This document shows positions 7,987 through 16,145 of a stretch of 64,000 nucleotides of DNA, in pieces (the stretch's first letter is position 1; each line of letters opens with the position of its first letter). The notes under the pieces are model-generated. The model was given only the letters and a program-made list of their open reading frames with translations. It had not been told where the DNA came from and did not search any database. The stretch lies in the NCBI GenBank assembly GCA_016213505.1, contig JACRAF010000057.1:1-64000 (forward strand), given 5' to 3'. The translations under genes were made by a program, and so were the position numbers. Source of the DNA: Devosia nanyangense. Lineage in GTDB: Bacteria > Pseudomonadota > Alphaproteobacteria > Rhizobiales > Devosiaceae.

Positions 7987-7994
7987 CCCGCGAG
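7987..7994. repeat. Target-site duplication, right copy (CCCGCGAG)
   Basis: Exact copy of the 8 bp at 5305-5312, immediately outside the right inverted end of the IS1595-family element. Confidence 0.85.
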
Positions 7995-8057
7995 GGGGAG
8001 GGTGACCCGACTGCGCGGGCGAGCGCTTGCAACTTCATCGGCGGCGCGCAATTCATG

Positions 8058-8072
8058 TGACGTCATATGATT
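8058..8072. promoter_or_regulatory. GntR-type operator, site 1
   Basis: TGACGTCATATGATT matches 12 of 15 positions of the island consensus AGTCGTCATATGACT. It ends 17 bp before the TTG start of the glycerophosphodiesterase-like gene. Confidence 0.5.
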
Positions 8073-8089
8073 CGCCGAGGACCCGTCGC

Positions 8090-8851
8090 TTGAGCTCGCC
8101 CGCCCGCCTCGTCATCGCCCATCGCGGCCACAAGGTCGCCGCGCCGGAACAGACCCTCGCGGCCTGGCGCCGCGCGATCGATTGCGGCGCGACGATGATC
8201 GAAGCCGATTTGCGCTTCACCCGCGACGGCGTGCCGGTGCTGCTGCACGACCGGCTGCTCGACCGCACCACGTCGGGCCGGGGACCGGTCACCGCCATGG
8301 ACTGGGCGGAGGTCGCCAAGTTCGATGCCGGCAGCTGGTTCGACCAGAGGTTCAGCGCCGAGCGCGTGCCGCGCCTCGACGACCTGTTCGCGTTGGCCGT
8401 GGCGCGCGGCGTTGCCCTCTGCATCGAAGCCAAGGGCGAGGCCGGCGCCGAGAACGCCCGCGCGGCGCTGTTCGCCGCCCACGAGATCGCCTGGCGCGGC
8501 CGGCTCGACATCGACGTGGTGGCCTCGTTCGATCACGCCGCGCTGGCCGCCGCGGCCGCCGCCGTGCCCGGCCTTCGCACCGCGCCCGACCGCCTGCCCG
8601 AGCGCGGCCCCTCGACCGCCACCGATCTCATCGCCCAGGCGAAGCGGGCGGGTGCCAGCATCATCCAGCATCACTTCGCCGACCTCGATCCGGCGGTCGT
8701 CGCCGAGGTCCAGGCGGCCGGCATCGCGGTGTGGGCCTGGCCACCGGCCGATCGCGCGGAGGCGCTGGTGGCCTGGCGCAGCGGCGCAATCGGCCTCATG
8801 GGCGACGACGTGGCGGCGATCGTCGCGGTGCTCGCCGAGAACGCCGGTTGA
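8090..8851 (+). CDS. Glycerophosphodiester phosphodiesterase-like enzyme
   Basis: A 253-residue GDPD-family TIM barrel without a signal peptide, so cytoplasmic. Near the N terminus is HRGHKVAAPEQT, containing the catalytic H and E, then EADLRFTRDGVPVLLHD with the metal-binding E and D and the second catalytic H, and later CIEAKG. Family enzymes split phosphodiesters between a glycerol or sugar and an alcohol; a relative (AccF) cleaves agrocinopine opines. The TTG at 8090 is preferred because GAGG precedes it and an upstream ATG would place the operator at 8058-8072 inside the coding region. Regulated together with a HAD phosphatase and glycerol-1-phosphate dehydrogenase in the island, judging by shared operators. 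Confidence 0.8.
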   Translation: MSSPARLVIAHRGHKVAAPEQTLAAWRRAIDCGATMIEADLRFTRDGVPVLLHDRLLDRTTSGRGPVTAMDWAEVAKFDAGSWFDQRFSAERVPRLDDLFALAVARGVALCIEAKGEAGAENARAALFAAHEIAWRGRLDIDVVASFDHAALAAAAAAVPGLRTAPDRLPERGPSTATDLIAQAKRAGASIIQHHFADLDPAVVAEVQAAGIAVWAWPPADRAEALVAWRSGAIGLMGDDVAAIVAVLAENAG

Positions 8852-8879
8852 CAGCGGCGAGCGGCACGGCTAGGTCATA

Positions 8880-8894
8880 AGTCGTCATACGTCT
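8880..8894. promoter_or_regulatory. GntR-type operator, site 2
   Basis: AGTCGTCATACGTCT, 12-13 of 15 consensus positions, preceded by GGTCATA. It ends 11 bp before the TTG start of the epimerase operon, so bound repressor would block the transcription start region. Confidence 0.6.
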
Positions 8895-8905
8895 TGAGGT
8901 GCACC

Positions 8906-9913
8906 TTGCACAGTGTCGACCAACTCGAACAGAGGTTGTCCCAGCCCTCGCCGGCGCTGATCGCCGATCTCGGCGCGCTCGATGGCGACATCCTCGTTTT
9001 GGGGGCCGGCGGCAAGCTCGGCCCGAGCCTCGTCAGGCTGGCGCTGCGCGGCGCTGAGGGCAAGAAGAAAATCATCGCCGTGTCGCGCTTCGGCGACAAG
9101 ACGCAGGCCGATGCGCTCAAGCGCGAGGGCGCCGAGATCGTCTCCGCCGACATCACCGACGACGCCGCGCTGGCCGCCCTCCCCGAGGCCAGGAACATCA
9201 TCTTTCTCGTCGGCTCCAAATTCGGCTCGACCGGCCGCGAAGCGGACACCTGGTACACCAACGCCTATCTCCCGGGGCGCGTGGCGGACCGCTACCGGTC
9301 GAGCCGGATCGTCGCGCTGTCGACCGGCAACGTCTATCCGTTCACCCCGATCGGCAGCGGCGGGCCGACCGAGGAGGACGCACCCGGTCCGGTCGGCGAA
9401 TACGCCATGAGCTGCCTCGGGCGCGAGCGTGTGCTCACCCGTTTCGCCCACAAACACCAGACGCCCCTGGCGCTGATCCGGCTCAACTACGCGGTCGAGA
9501 TGCGCTACGGCGTCCTCGTCGACATCGGCCGCAAAGTGCGCGCCGGGGAGCCGGTCGACGTCGCCATGGCGGCCGTCAACGTCGTCTGGCAGGGCTACGC
9601 CAACGAAGTGATCCTGCGCGCGCTCGGGCATGCCACGCCCGACCCCTTCGTGCTCAATCTCGCCGGGCCCGAGACGCTGTCGGTGCGGCAGCTGGCCCAG
9701 GCCTTCGGCGCCGCCGCGGGCGTCGAGCCGCACTTCACCGGCACCGAGGCGGGCGCCGCGCTGCTCTCCAATTCGGCCAAATGCATGCGCCTCTTCGGCT
9801 ATCCCGACGTGTCGCCGGCCGCACTGATCGAGTGGACCGCCGCCTGGCTCGCCGCCGGGCTGCCGCTGCTCGACAAACCCACCGGCTTCCAGAAGCGCGA
9901 CGGAAAATTCTGA
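8906..9913 (+). CDS. NAD-dependent epimerase/dehydratase family protein
   Basis: A 335-residue extended short-chain dehydrogenase. The nucleotide-binding loop reads ILVLGAGGKLGPSLVR (GxGxxG-like), and the central segment has VALSTGNVYPF followed later by EYAMSCLGRERVL, where the usual catalytic YxxxK tyrosine is present but the lysine position is altered. Family members act on sugar nucleotides or free sugar acids and lactones. The start is taken as TTG at 8906 because GAGGTG lies just upstream; a TTG four codons earlier overlaps the operator. It is the first gene of an operon with a DapA-like lyase (1-base overlap) and a PL22-like lyase. Confidence 0.75.
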   Translation: MHSVDQLEQRLSQPSPALIADLGALDGDILVLGAGGKLGPSLVRLALRGAEGKKKIIAVSRFGDKTQADALKREGAEIVSADITDDAALAALPEARNIIFLVGSKFGSTGREADTWYTNAYLPGRVADRYRSSRIVALSTGNVYPFTPIGSGGPTEEDAPGPVGEYAMSCLGRERVLTRFAHKHQTPLALIRLNYAVEMRYGVLVDIGRKVRAGEPVDVAMAAVNVVWQGYANEVILRALGHATPDPFVLNLAGPETLSVRQLAQAFGAAAGVEPHFTGTEAGAALLSNSAKCMRLFGYPDVSPAALIEWTAAWLAAGLPLLDKPTGFQKRDGKF

Positions 9914-10938
9914 TGAGCCCGCTCGACCTCTTTGCCCAGGGCTGCGTCATCCCCGCCCACCCGCTGGCGCTGACCGAAGGACGCAGGCTCGACGAACGGC
10001 GGCAACTGGCGCTTGGCCGCTACTATGCCGACGCCGGCGCCGGCGGCATCGCCGTGGGCGTCCACACCACGCAGTTCCCCATCCACGACAACGGCATGCT
10101 GCGCCCGGTGCTGGAGATCGCCCTCGACGCCGTGCGCGGCGCCAAGCGCCCGATGGTGATGGTGGCAGGGGTGCAGGGCGACGTCGCCCAGGCCGTCGCC
10201 GAAGCCGAACAGGCGGCCCGGCTCGGCTATCACATGGTGCTGCTGCGCCCGGCGCCCGGCAGCGACGACGAGATGATCGCGCGGGCCCGCGCGGTGGGCG
10301 CAGTGCTGCCGGTGATCGGCTTTTACCTCCAGCCCGCGGTCGGCGGCCGCGTCCTGTCGCGCGACTTCTGGCAGCGCTTTGCGGCGCTCGATTCGGTGGT
10401 CGGCATCAAGATCGCGCCGTTCGACCGCTACCGCACGCTCGACGTGCTGCACGGCGTCGCCCGCTCCGGGCGGTACGATAGAATAGCGCTCTATACCGGC
10501 AACGACAACCTCATCATCTCCGACCTCTTGGCGTCCTATGCGCTGGAGACGCCGGCCGGGCCGGTGGAGCTGCGCTTCGTCGGCGGGCTCCTGGGACAAT
10601 TCGCGGTGTGGACCAAAACCGCGGTCGAGCTGCTGGCTTCGGTCAAGACCGCAGTTGCCGGCGACGACATTGCGCTGCGAAAACTGCTGCGGCTCGACCC
10701 GCAGCTGACCGACGCCAATGCCGCGGTCTTCGACGTCGCCAACGGCTTTGCTGGTTGCATCGCCGGGATCAACGAGGTGCTGGCGCGCCAGGGCCTGCTC
10801 GGCGGCCGCTGGTGCCTCGATGCGCACGAGGATCTGTCGCCCGGACAGGCCGAGGAGATCAGCCGCGTCATCGCCGACTATCCGCAGCTGACCGACGATG
10901 CCTTCGTCGCCGAAAATCTCGACCGCTGGCTCGCCTGA
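9913..10938 (+). CDS. DapA-family (dihydrodipicolinate synthase-like) aldolase/dehydratase
   Basis: A 341-residue class I lyase of the DHDPS/NAL family. The Schiff-base lysine is K166 in VGIKIAPF and the conserved catalytic tyrosine is Y138 in GFYLQP. Relatives cleave or dehydrate 2-keto-3-deoxy sugar acids to pyruvate and an aldehyde, or form such bonds. It is longer than DapA at the C terminus, with an added helical region. It overlaps the upstream epimerase stop (TGATG) and is followed one base later by the lyase gene, so all three are co-translated. A role in breaking down a uronic-acid-derived keto acid is inferred from the neighbours. Confidence 0.8.
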   Translation: MSPLDLFAQGCVIPAHPLALTEGRRLDERRQLALGRYYADAGAGGIAVGVHTTQFPIHDNGMLRPVLEIALDAVRGAKRPMVMVAGVQGDVAQAVAEAEQAARLGYHMVLLRPAPGSDDEMIARARAVGAVLPVIGFYLQPAVGGRVLSRDFWQRFAALDSVVGIKIAPFDRYRTLDVLHGVARSGRYDRIALYTGNDNLIISDLLASYALETPAGPVELRFVGGLLGQFAVWTKTAVELLASVKTAVAGDDIALRKLLRLDPQLTDANAAVFDVANGFAGCIAGINEVLARQGLLGGRWCLDAHEDLSPGQAEEISRVIADYPQLTDDAFVAENLDRWLA

Positions 10939-10939
10939 T

Positions 10940-12160
10940 ATGATCGGCACCATCACCGCCGCCGAATCGGTCACCGAGATCGACCTGGTCACCGGGCGCA
11001 AGGTCACGCGCCTGACCGACGGCCGCTCCAATTGTTATGCGCTCTACTACTTCACCACCTCGATCACCCCGGACGGTCGCTATCTGGTCTTTCACAGCGA
11101 GCGGAGCGGCAGCGTCCAGCTCTACCGGCTCGACCTTCAGACCGGCGCGATCGGCCAGCTCACCGACGGCCACACCGCCGATGCCGGCTGGGCGGTGTGG
11201 TGCGAATGGCACCTCGGCGGCATCTACAACCACCTTTCGGCGATCCATCCGCAGACCGGCGAAGTCACCTACTTCGAGGACGGCGAGATCCGCGGCACGG
11301 ATGTCGCGAGCTTCGCCAACCGCCGCGTCGCGATGCTGCCGGCGGGCCGCATGCCGATCGGCCAGGCGGCGTTCTCGCCCGACGGGCGCTGGTTCGGCTA
11401 CATCCACGCCGACGAGGCGGCGTTTCGCGCGCTGCTGAGCAAGCGCGAGGCCGACACCAGGGCCGGTACGTTCTCGTGGAACCGCGACCACCATCACGTC
11501 TTCCGCAACGCCATCGGCGCGACGCTCGCCGTGGTCGATACCGCGACCGGCGAACAGCGGACGGTGATCGCCACCGACTATCACTTCCACCACGTGCTGT
11601 TCGTCGACAACGAGACGATCCTGCTCAACCATCCCAAGGGCTGCGCCGGCATGTGGGTGGTCAAGCTCGACGGCAGCGGCGTCGAACACCTGCGGCCGGC
11701 GACGGCGCCGGGCGCGCATGGGGCGGCGGTCAACCACCAGGTGGTCACGGCGCGCGGCATCGCCTACGAGGCGACGGTCGACACCGCCAGGGGCGAGCGC
11801 CAGACCTGGTTCGGGATCTTCGACCCCGAGAGCGGGGAGTTCTCCGAGAAATTGCTGCCGGTCGACGGCTACGTCCACACCGGGTTCGATCCCGCCGGCC
11901 GGTTCGCCTTCATCGAAAACGCCGGCGCCCGGCACGAACTGCTGACGGTGCACCGGGCGAGAGCCCCGGGCGGGCCGCTCGAGACGCGGCTGCTGCGCAC
12001 GCTCATGAGCCCCGCGCACGACGACCAGCGCCATCACGCGCACCCCTTCCTCGCGCCCGACCGCCGGCGGCTCTACTTCACCGACTGGTCCGCCGAGGGG
12101 TTCGCGCAGGTCTGTGCCATGGACGTCGCCGATCTGGTGGCGGTGGCGGACGCGGGCTGA
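10940..12160 (+). CDS. PL22-like oligogalacturonate lyase (beta-propeller)
   Basis: A 406-residue beta-propeller protein with no signal peptide, hence cytoplasmic. Repeats of the type SPDGRW-F and TPDGRYLVFHS mark the blades. Near residue 363 it has DDQRHHAHP, giving Q363-x2-H366-x-H368, which matches the Mn-binding Q..H.H motif of oligogalacturonate lyases (PL22). Such enzymes release 4-deoxy-L-threo-5-hexosulose uronate from short pectin oligomers. The ATG follows the DapA-like stop by one base. Identity to a proven pectinolytic enzyme cannot be judged here, so substrate is inferred; another oligouronide is possible. Confidence 0.7.
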   Translation: MIGTITAAESVTEIDLVTGRKVTRLTDGRSNCYALYYFTTSITPDGRYLVFHSERSGSVQLYRLDLQTGAIGQLTDGHTADAGWAVWCEWHLGGIYNHLSAIHPQTGEVTYFEDGEIRGTDVASFANRRVAMLPAGRMPIGQAAFSPDGRWFGYIHADEAAFRALLSKREADTRAGTFSWNRDHHHVFRNAIGATLAVVDTATGEQRTVIATDYHFHHVLFVDNETILLNHPKGCAGMWVVKLDGSGVEHLRPATAPGAHGAAVNHQVVTARGIAYEATVDTARGERQTWFGIFDPESGEFSEKLLPVDGYVHTGFDPAGRFAFIENAGARHELLTVHRARAPGGPLETRLLRTLMSPAHDDQRHHAHPFLAPDRRRLYFTDWSAEGFAQVCAMDVADLVAVADAG

Positions 12161-12239
12161 GGCGCAACTCGCTCGCGACCGTTGAAGGCGCCGCTTGCGC
12201 TGGCTCCCTTCTCCCCTTGAGGGAGAAGGAAACGCGATG

Positions 12240-12322
12240 CCAGCGGCACGGCCACGCACAATGCCTACCTCCGCAACCGCGCGTCGATCTCCGCCATCAG
12301 CGTCACGGGCGCGAGCACCGCA
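12240..12322 (-). pseudogene. 3' remnant of a second Gfo/Idh/MocA gene
   Basis: These bases closely repeat 12842-12920, the 3' end of the neighbouring dehydrogenase gene and its downstream flank. On the minus strand the fragment translates to [15 protein letters not shown] followed by a stop, against [15 protein letters not shown] and stop in the intact gene. No upstream part of a gene is present, because palindromic repeats take over beyond 12325. It is a leftover of a local duplication. Confidence 0.65.
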
Positions 12323-12547
12323 GCGCCGCTTGCGCCGAACCCGTTCTCCCCCTGAGGGGGCGAGGGGACGCGACTGAGGATCCGGTTCTATCGTCCCCTC
12401 GCCCCTCTGGGGAGAGGGTGCCGAGCGAAGCGAGGCGGGTGAGGGGTCGGCTCCCCAGACACCGAATTTGCGGAGACGACCCCTCATCCGACGCTGCGCG
12501 CCACCTTCTCCCCGGAGGGGGGGAAGGGACTCAGTGCAAGCGGCACG

Positions 12548-12653
12548 CACCATGCCGACTGCTTCCCCCCTCCGGCTCGATCACGGACTTAGCAAACGCT
12601 AAGTCCTATCTCGCTTCCTCCCCCGCAAGGGGGGCGGTGCGCCGACTGAGAGA
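12548..12653 (-). repeat. Inverted partial copy of the 5143 palindromic element
   Basis: The reverse complement matches the left part of the 5143-5312 element for about 95 bp with few differences, including GGACTTAGC, GCTAAGTCCGTGATCGAGCC and the CCCCCCTTGCGGGGGAGG stem. The terminal CAGTCGG is also shared. Confidence 0.75.
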
Positions 12654-12870
12654 CTCGCGCGACCCGCCGTCGAGGGCGCCGCTTGCGCCCGAGCCCTTCC
12701 TTCCCCCCTTGAGGAGGAAGGTGGCGCGCAGCGCCGGATGAGGGGTTTCTCTCCGCGCCTGCTATGCCTGTGGAGGCTCACCCCTCATCCGTCTCGCGCT
12801 GCGCGCGATCCACCTTCTCCCTCCAGGGGAGAAGGGGCTCCGGTGCCGGCGGCACAGCCTTGCACAATGC

Positions 12871-13716
12871 CTACCTCCCCAGCACCGCCTCGATTTCCGC
12901 CATCAGCGTCACCGGAGCCAGCAGGTCCTCGCGGCTCATCGGGCTCGTCCCCACGCGCAGCATGGCGGCGATGGCGGCGGCGACGGGCGCCATGTAGTCG
13001 TCGCCCAGCGGCACCGGTTGGAGGATCGAGGTGTCCGATGCGGTGACCGAGACGCCGAACGCCGAGGACCCGGATTCGCCCAGCGGACGAAATTCGAGCG
13101 TCACCGCGTGGTCGCCCGAGCGGTAGCCGACGCGTGGCGCCGGGCCGTCGACCAGCGTCACGTCCCGCCAATCGGGACCGATCAATTCCTGCACCAGCTC
13201 GACGGTGTGGATGGCGTAAAAGATCGCGCCGCCATAGTCGTTCTCGGGGTACCAGGTGCCGTAGGCCGCGATCTCGCAGGGACCAGCGAGACCGGCGAGC
13301 CGGGCCTTCAGCGACTGCGTTTCGGCCTGCCAGCGCAGCGCACTGCCCGAGAGCAGCGGCACGCCCGCGTCCTCCGCCGCCGCGACGATCGCCTCGGCGT
13401 CGGCGACCGAACCGGCGAGCGGCTTGTCGACGAACACCGGCAATCCCGCTTCGATTGCGGCAAGCGCGTGCGGCCGGTGCAAATCGCCATGGCGGTCGCC
13501 GACGATCACCGCATCGACCATGCCGGTCAGCTGCTGAAGCGTCGCAGCCGCCTGCAGTCCCGGAGCGGAGGCGCAGAGCGCGTCGCGGCGGACCGGGTCA
13601 TCGCCCCACAACGCCACGACCCGCATGCCGGGATGTCGCGCTTCGGTGTTGAAATGGCGGAGGAAGTCCTCGGCATGGCTGCTGTCGAGCCCGGCGAGGC
13701 CAATGCGAATCGTCAT
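12871..13716 (-). CDS. Gfo/Idh/MocA-family oxidoreductase
   Basis: A 281-residue NAD(P)-dependent dehydrogenase, somewhat short for the family (usually 330-390). The N terminus [18 protein letters not shown] is a variant Rossmann loop, and the family signature lysine lies in FVDKPLAGS, equivalent to the EKP motif. The second ATG of an ATGATG pair (13716) is chosen because AGGG then has a five-base spacing. It is divergent from the CUT1 transporter operon and a GntR-type site lies between them. It probably oxidises a sugar or sugar acid taken up by that transporter; the substrate is unknown. Confidence 0.8.
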   Translation of the reverse strand: MTIRIGLAGLDSSHAEDFLRHFNTEARHPGMRVVALWGDDPVRRDALCASAPGLQAAATLQQLTGMVDAVIVGDRHGDLHRPHALAAIEAGLPVFVDKPLAGSVADAEAIVAAAEDAGVPLLSGSALRWQAETQSLKARLAGLAGPCEIAAYGTWYPENDYGGAIFYAIHTVELVQELIGPDWRDVTLVDGPAPRVGYRSGDHAVTLEFRPLGESGSSAFGVSVTASDTSILQPVPLGDDYMAPVAAAIAAMLRVGTSPMSREDLLAPVTLMAEIEAVLGR

Positions 13717-13771
13717 CATTGCCCTGCGATGTCACTTGACGCTCAGGGGGGTCCCTGACACATTAGTCATA

Positions 13772-13786
13772 AGTCATCATATGTTC
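13772..13786. promoter_or_regulatory. GntR-type operator, site 3
   Basis: AGTCATCATATGTTC, 12 of 15 consensus positions, preceded by GTCATA. It lies between the divergent Gfo/Idh/MocA gene and the CUT1 transporter operon. Confidence 0.6.
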
Positions 13787-13843
13787 TTAGACAACGCCTA
13801 ACCTGCCTCGGCACACTGCCCCCTCACCAGAAGGAAGAACCCG

Positions 13844-15187
13844 ATGAGACCCCTGCTCCGCCACTTTCTCCTCCTTTCGACCACTGCAATCGCAGCGTCC
13901 GCACTGAGCGCCACCGCCCCGGCGATGGCGCAGGACAAGACGCCGGTCACCGTGCTCACCATCGGCTACCCGGACAAGGACTCGACCGACGCCGTGACCG
14001 GTACCGTCTCGCCCGGCATCGGCAACCTCGAGACCGCGTTCGAGGCCGCCAACCCGACCATCGACCTCGTCGTCACCAACATCCCCTGGGGCGAGGGTGC
14101 CACCGGTTACGCCCCCAAGACCGAGGCGATGATCCAGGCCAACGAATCGTGCCTCTACGAGATGCCCGGCGCGGCCGGCTATGCCCGGCGCGGCCTGTTG
14201 TCCGACCTCGGCGCGCTGATCGCGGCGGACAAGGACTTCAAGAACGTCTGGGGCAAGCAGATCGAGACCGACAAGGTCTGGGGCCCGACGGCCAAGAGCC
14301 TCTACTACATCCCCAATAACACCGGCGAGCGCGTCATCCACTGGGATGCGACACTGTTCGCCAACTACGGCGTCGAGCCGCTGTCCAAGAACCCGACGCT
14401 CGACGAGATCGCGGCCAAGGCCAAGGCCCTCACCGGCACCGACCCGGTTACCGGCCAGCAGACCTATGGCTATTACTACCAGGGCAAATATGCTGTCTGG
14501 CAGTTCCTCTCCATCGCGCACGCCATGGGCGCCAACTGGGGCTCGGTCGATGAAACCGGCAAGATGACCGTCACCTGGAACACGCCGGAATATCTCAAGG
14601 CGCTGCAGTGGTTCGTCGATATGGCCAAATACGCCCCGTCGGGCGCGCTCGGCAGTGACGGCATGCCGCAGGGCTTCCTGTCGGACGACAACGTCGTCGC
14701 CATCATCCCGGAAGGCGAGCAGGGCTATTTCATCCAGCCGCTCATCGCCAACCCGGAGCTGCAGAAGCGCTTCCGCTCCTCGTTCAACCTGCGCGGCGCC
14801 GACGGCGTCGGCGGCGTCGCCACCATCTCGCCGATGGCGATGGCCGAAAGCTGCACCAACAAGGAGGCGGCCTGGACCGCCCTCAAATGGCTCGCCGGCA
14901 GCGCCGAGTCGCAGAAATACTACTTCGACTCCAATGGGCGTATCCCGGTCAGCGACAATGGCGCCGCGGCGCTGCCGCAGATCGCCGCCTTCCCCGATGG
15001 CGATGTGGTGCTGACGCAGCCGCAATTCGCCGAGGCCCCCTATCCGTGGGCGGCCGACCAGCCGCGCTGGGCGATGCAGACGGCACTCGAGGGAGCTCTA
15101 GCCGGCACCCTCTCGCCGGCAGACGCACTTGCCCAGGCGCAGAAGGAGACTGACGACTGGCTCGCCCAGCAGGCAGTGCAGAAGTAA
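13844..15187 (+). CDS. CUT1 sugar ABC transporter substrate-binding protein
   Basis: A 447-residue extracellular solute-binding protein (family 1 type). It begins with a clear signal peptide ending ATAPAMAQ, and AAGGAAG precedes the ATG. The body shows the usual bilobed pattern, for example TLDEIAAKAKALTG and the aromatic-rich MAESCTNKEAAWTALKWLAG. Such proteins bind oligosaccharides in the periplasm and deliver them to the two permeases encoded directly downstream. Co-regulation with lyases and dehydrogenases suggests an oligouronide or a glycoside as ligand; this is inferred. Confidence 0.9.
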   Translation: MRPLLRHFLLLSTTAIAASALSATAPAMAQDKTPVTVLTIGYPDKDSTDAVTGTVSPGIGNLETAFEAANPTIDLVVTNIPWGEGATGYAPKTEAMIQANESCLYEMPGAAGYARRGLLSDLGALIAADKDFKNVWGKQIETDKVWGPTAKSLYYIPNNTGERVIHWDATLFANYGVEPLSKNPTLDEIAAKAKALTGTDPVTGQQTYGYYYQGKYAVWQFLSIAHAMGANWGSVDETGKMTVTWNTPEYLKALQWFVDMAKYAPSGALGSDGMPQGFLSDDNVVAIIPEGEQGYFIQPLIANPELQKRFRSSFNLRGADGVGGVATISPMAMAESCTNKEAAWTALKWLAGSAESQKYYFDSNGRIPVSDNGAAALPQIAAFPDGDVVLTQPQFAEAPYPWAADQPRWAMQTALEGALAGTLSPADALAQAQKETDDWLAQQAVQK

Positions 15188-15191
15188 GTCC

Positions 15192-16145
15192 ATGAAGCCG
15201 GAGTCCGCACCATCCTCCCTGGGCTCCGGCTTCCTTCTCTCCCGCCTGCGGCGCGCCTTTCGCGGCACGCTGGTGTGGTACGGCTTCCTTGCCGCGCCGC
15301 TGTTTTTGATCATGGTGTTCGTCGGCTATCCGACCTTCCTCGCCTTCCAGCAGTCGGTCTATACCGAAACCCCGGCCGGGGACGTCTTCGCCGGCACCTT
15401 CCACTTCCAGCGGCTGTTCTCGAGCCAGGTGTTCTGGGGAGCGCTCGGCAACACCGTTCTACTGGGCGTGGCGTTCCTCGCCATCATCCTGCCGCTGGCG
15501 ACGATCTTCGCCTCGATGCTCAACCGCCTGAGGCGCGGCGCGACGCCGCTCAAGGTGATCTACTTTCTGCCCCAGCTCACCTCTTCGGTGGCCGTCGCGA
15601 TCATGTTCAACTACGTCTTCCAGCCCGATTGGGGACTGCTCAACGGCGTCCTGCGCTCGCTCGGCATCAGCCAGCTGCCGCTCTGGCTCGCCGACCCCCG
15701 GTTGAGCCTCACCGGCTCGCGCGCCGCGGTAACGCTGCTCGCCGTCTGGGCCGGGCTCGGCTACTTCATCATCGTCATCCTCGCCGGCCTCCAGTCGATC
15801 CCCACCGATCTCTACGACGCCGCGGCGATCGACGGCGCGAGCCCGCTCCAGTCCTGGGTTCACATCACGCTGCCCAGCCTCCGGCCGACCTTCATCTTCC
15901 TGATCATGACCGGAACGGTCGACGCGCTCTCCCGCTTCGGCGACCTGTGGACCCTGGGCGGCCCAGGCGGCTCGCCGGCCCGCTCGCTGCAGAGCGTCGT
16001 CATGTACATGTTCCAGCAGGGCTTCGAGAGCAACGACTTCTCGCTCTCGGCGGCCACCGCCGTGGTGTTCTTCGTCATCGTCCTCGTCATCAGCGCCATC
16101 TCCTTCTGGGGATTTCTGCGCCGCGAATTCAAGGCGATCCGCTGA
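15192..16145 (+). CDS. CUT1 sugar ABC transporter permease (MalF/UgpA type)
   Basis: A 317-residue inner-membrane permease with six predicted spans. The EAA-loop that contacts the ATPase is visible as DAAAIDGASPLQSWVHITLP near residue 215. The ATG follows the binding-protein stop by four bases, and the stop overlaps the next permease gene by one base (TGATG). No ATPase gene follows, so the pair must use an ATPase encoded elsewhere, as many CUT1 systems do with a shared MsmX/UgpC-type subunit. Confidence 0.9.
   Translation: MKPESAPSSLGSGFLLSRLRRAFRGTLVWYGFLAAPLFLIMVFVGYPTFLAFQQSVYTETPAGDVFAGTFHFQRLFSSQVFWGALGNTVLLGVAFLAIILPLATIFASMLNRLRRGATPLKVIYFLPQLTSSVAVAIMFNYVFQPDWGLLNGVLRSLGISQLPLWLADPRLSLTGSRAAVTLLAVWAGLGYFIIVILAGLQSIPTDLYDAAAIDGASPLQSWVHITLPSLRPTFIFLIMTGTVDALSRFGDLWTLGGPGGSPARSLQSVVMYMFQQGFESNDFSLSAATAVVFFVIVLVISAISFWGFLRREFKAIR

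Larger units (their letters stand above)
5143..8013. repeat. Palindromic dispersed element, split by the IS1595 transposon
   Basis: Without the transposon and one copy of its target duplication, positions 5143-5312 joined to 7995-8013 form a unit of about 189 bp. It begins CAGTCGGGTCACC (5143-5155) and ends with the exact inverted copy GGTGACCCGACTG (8001-8013). Inside are further GC-rich palindromes such as CTCCCCCTTGCGGGGGAG-type stems and GGACTTAGC...GCTAAGTCC. The left ~95 bp recurs, inverted, at about 12548-12653. It looks like a MITE/REP composite with no coding capacity. Positions 5108-5142 hold nothing recognisable. Confidence 0.65.
12161..12870. repeat. Repeat-rich intergenic block
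   Basis: This 710-bp gap between two convergent genes holds no intact gene. It contains many GC-rich palindromes of the CTTCTCCCC-TTGAG-GGGAGAAGG kind and three copies of a GGCGCCGCTTGCGC-led unit (near 12186, 12326 and 12688), plus an inverted partial copy of the 5143 element and a remnant of a Gfo/Idh/MocA gene. It looks like a landing zone for REP/MITE-type sequences. Confidence 0.7.

Noticed and set aside
12161-12870. CRISPR-like array
   Set aside because: The repeats are palindromic GC-rich units of different lengths and spacing, with no regular spacers and no cas genes.
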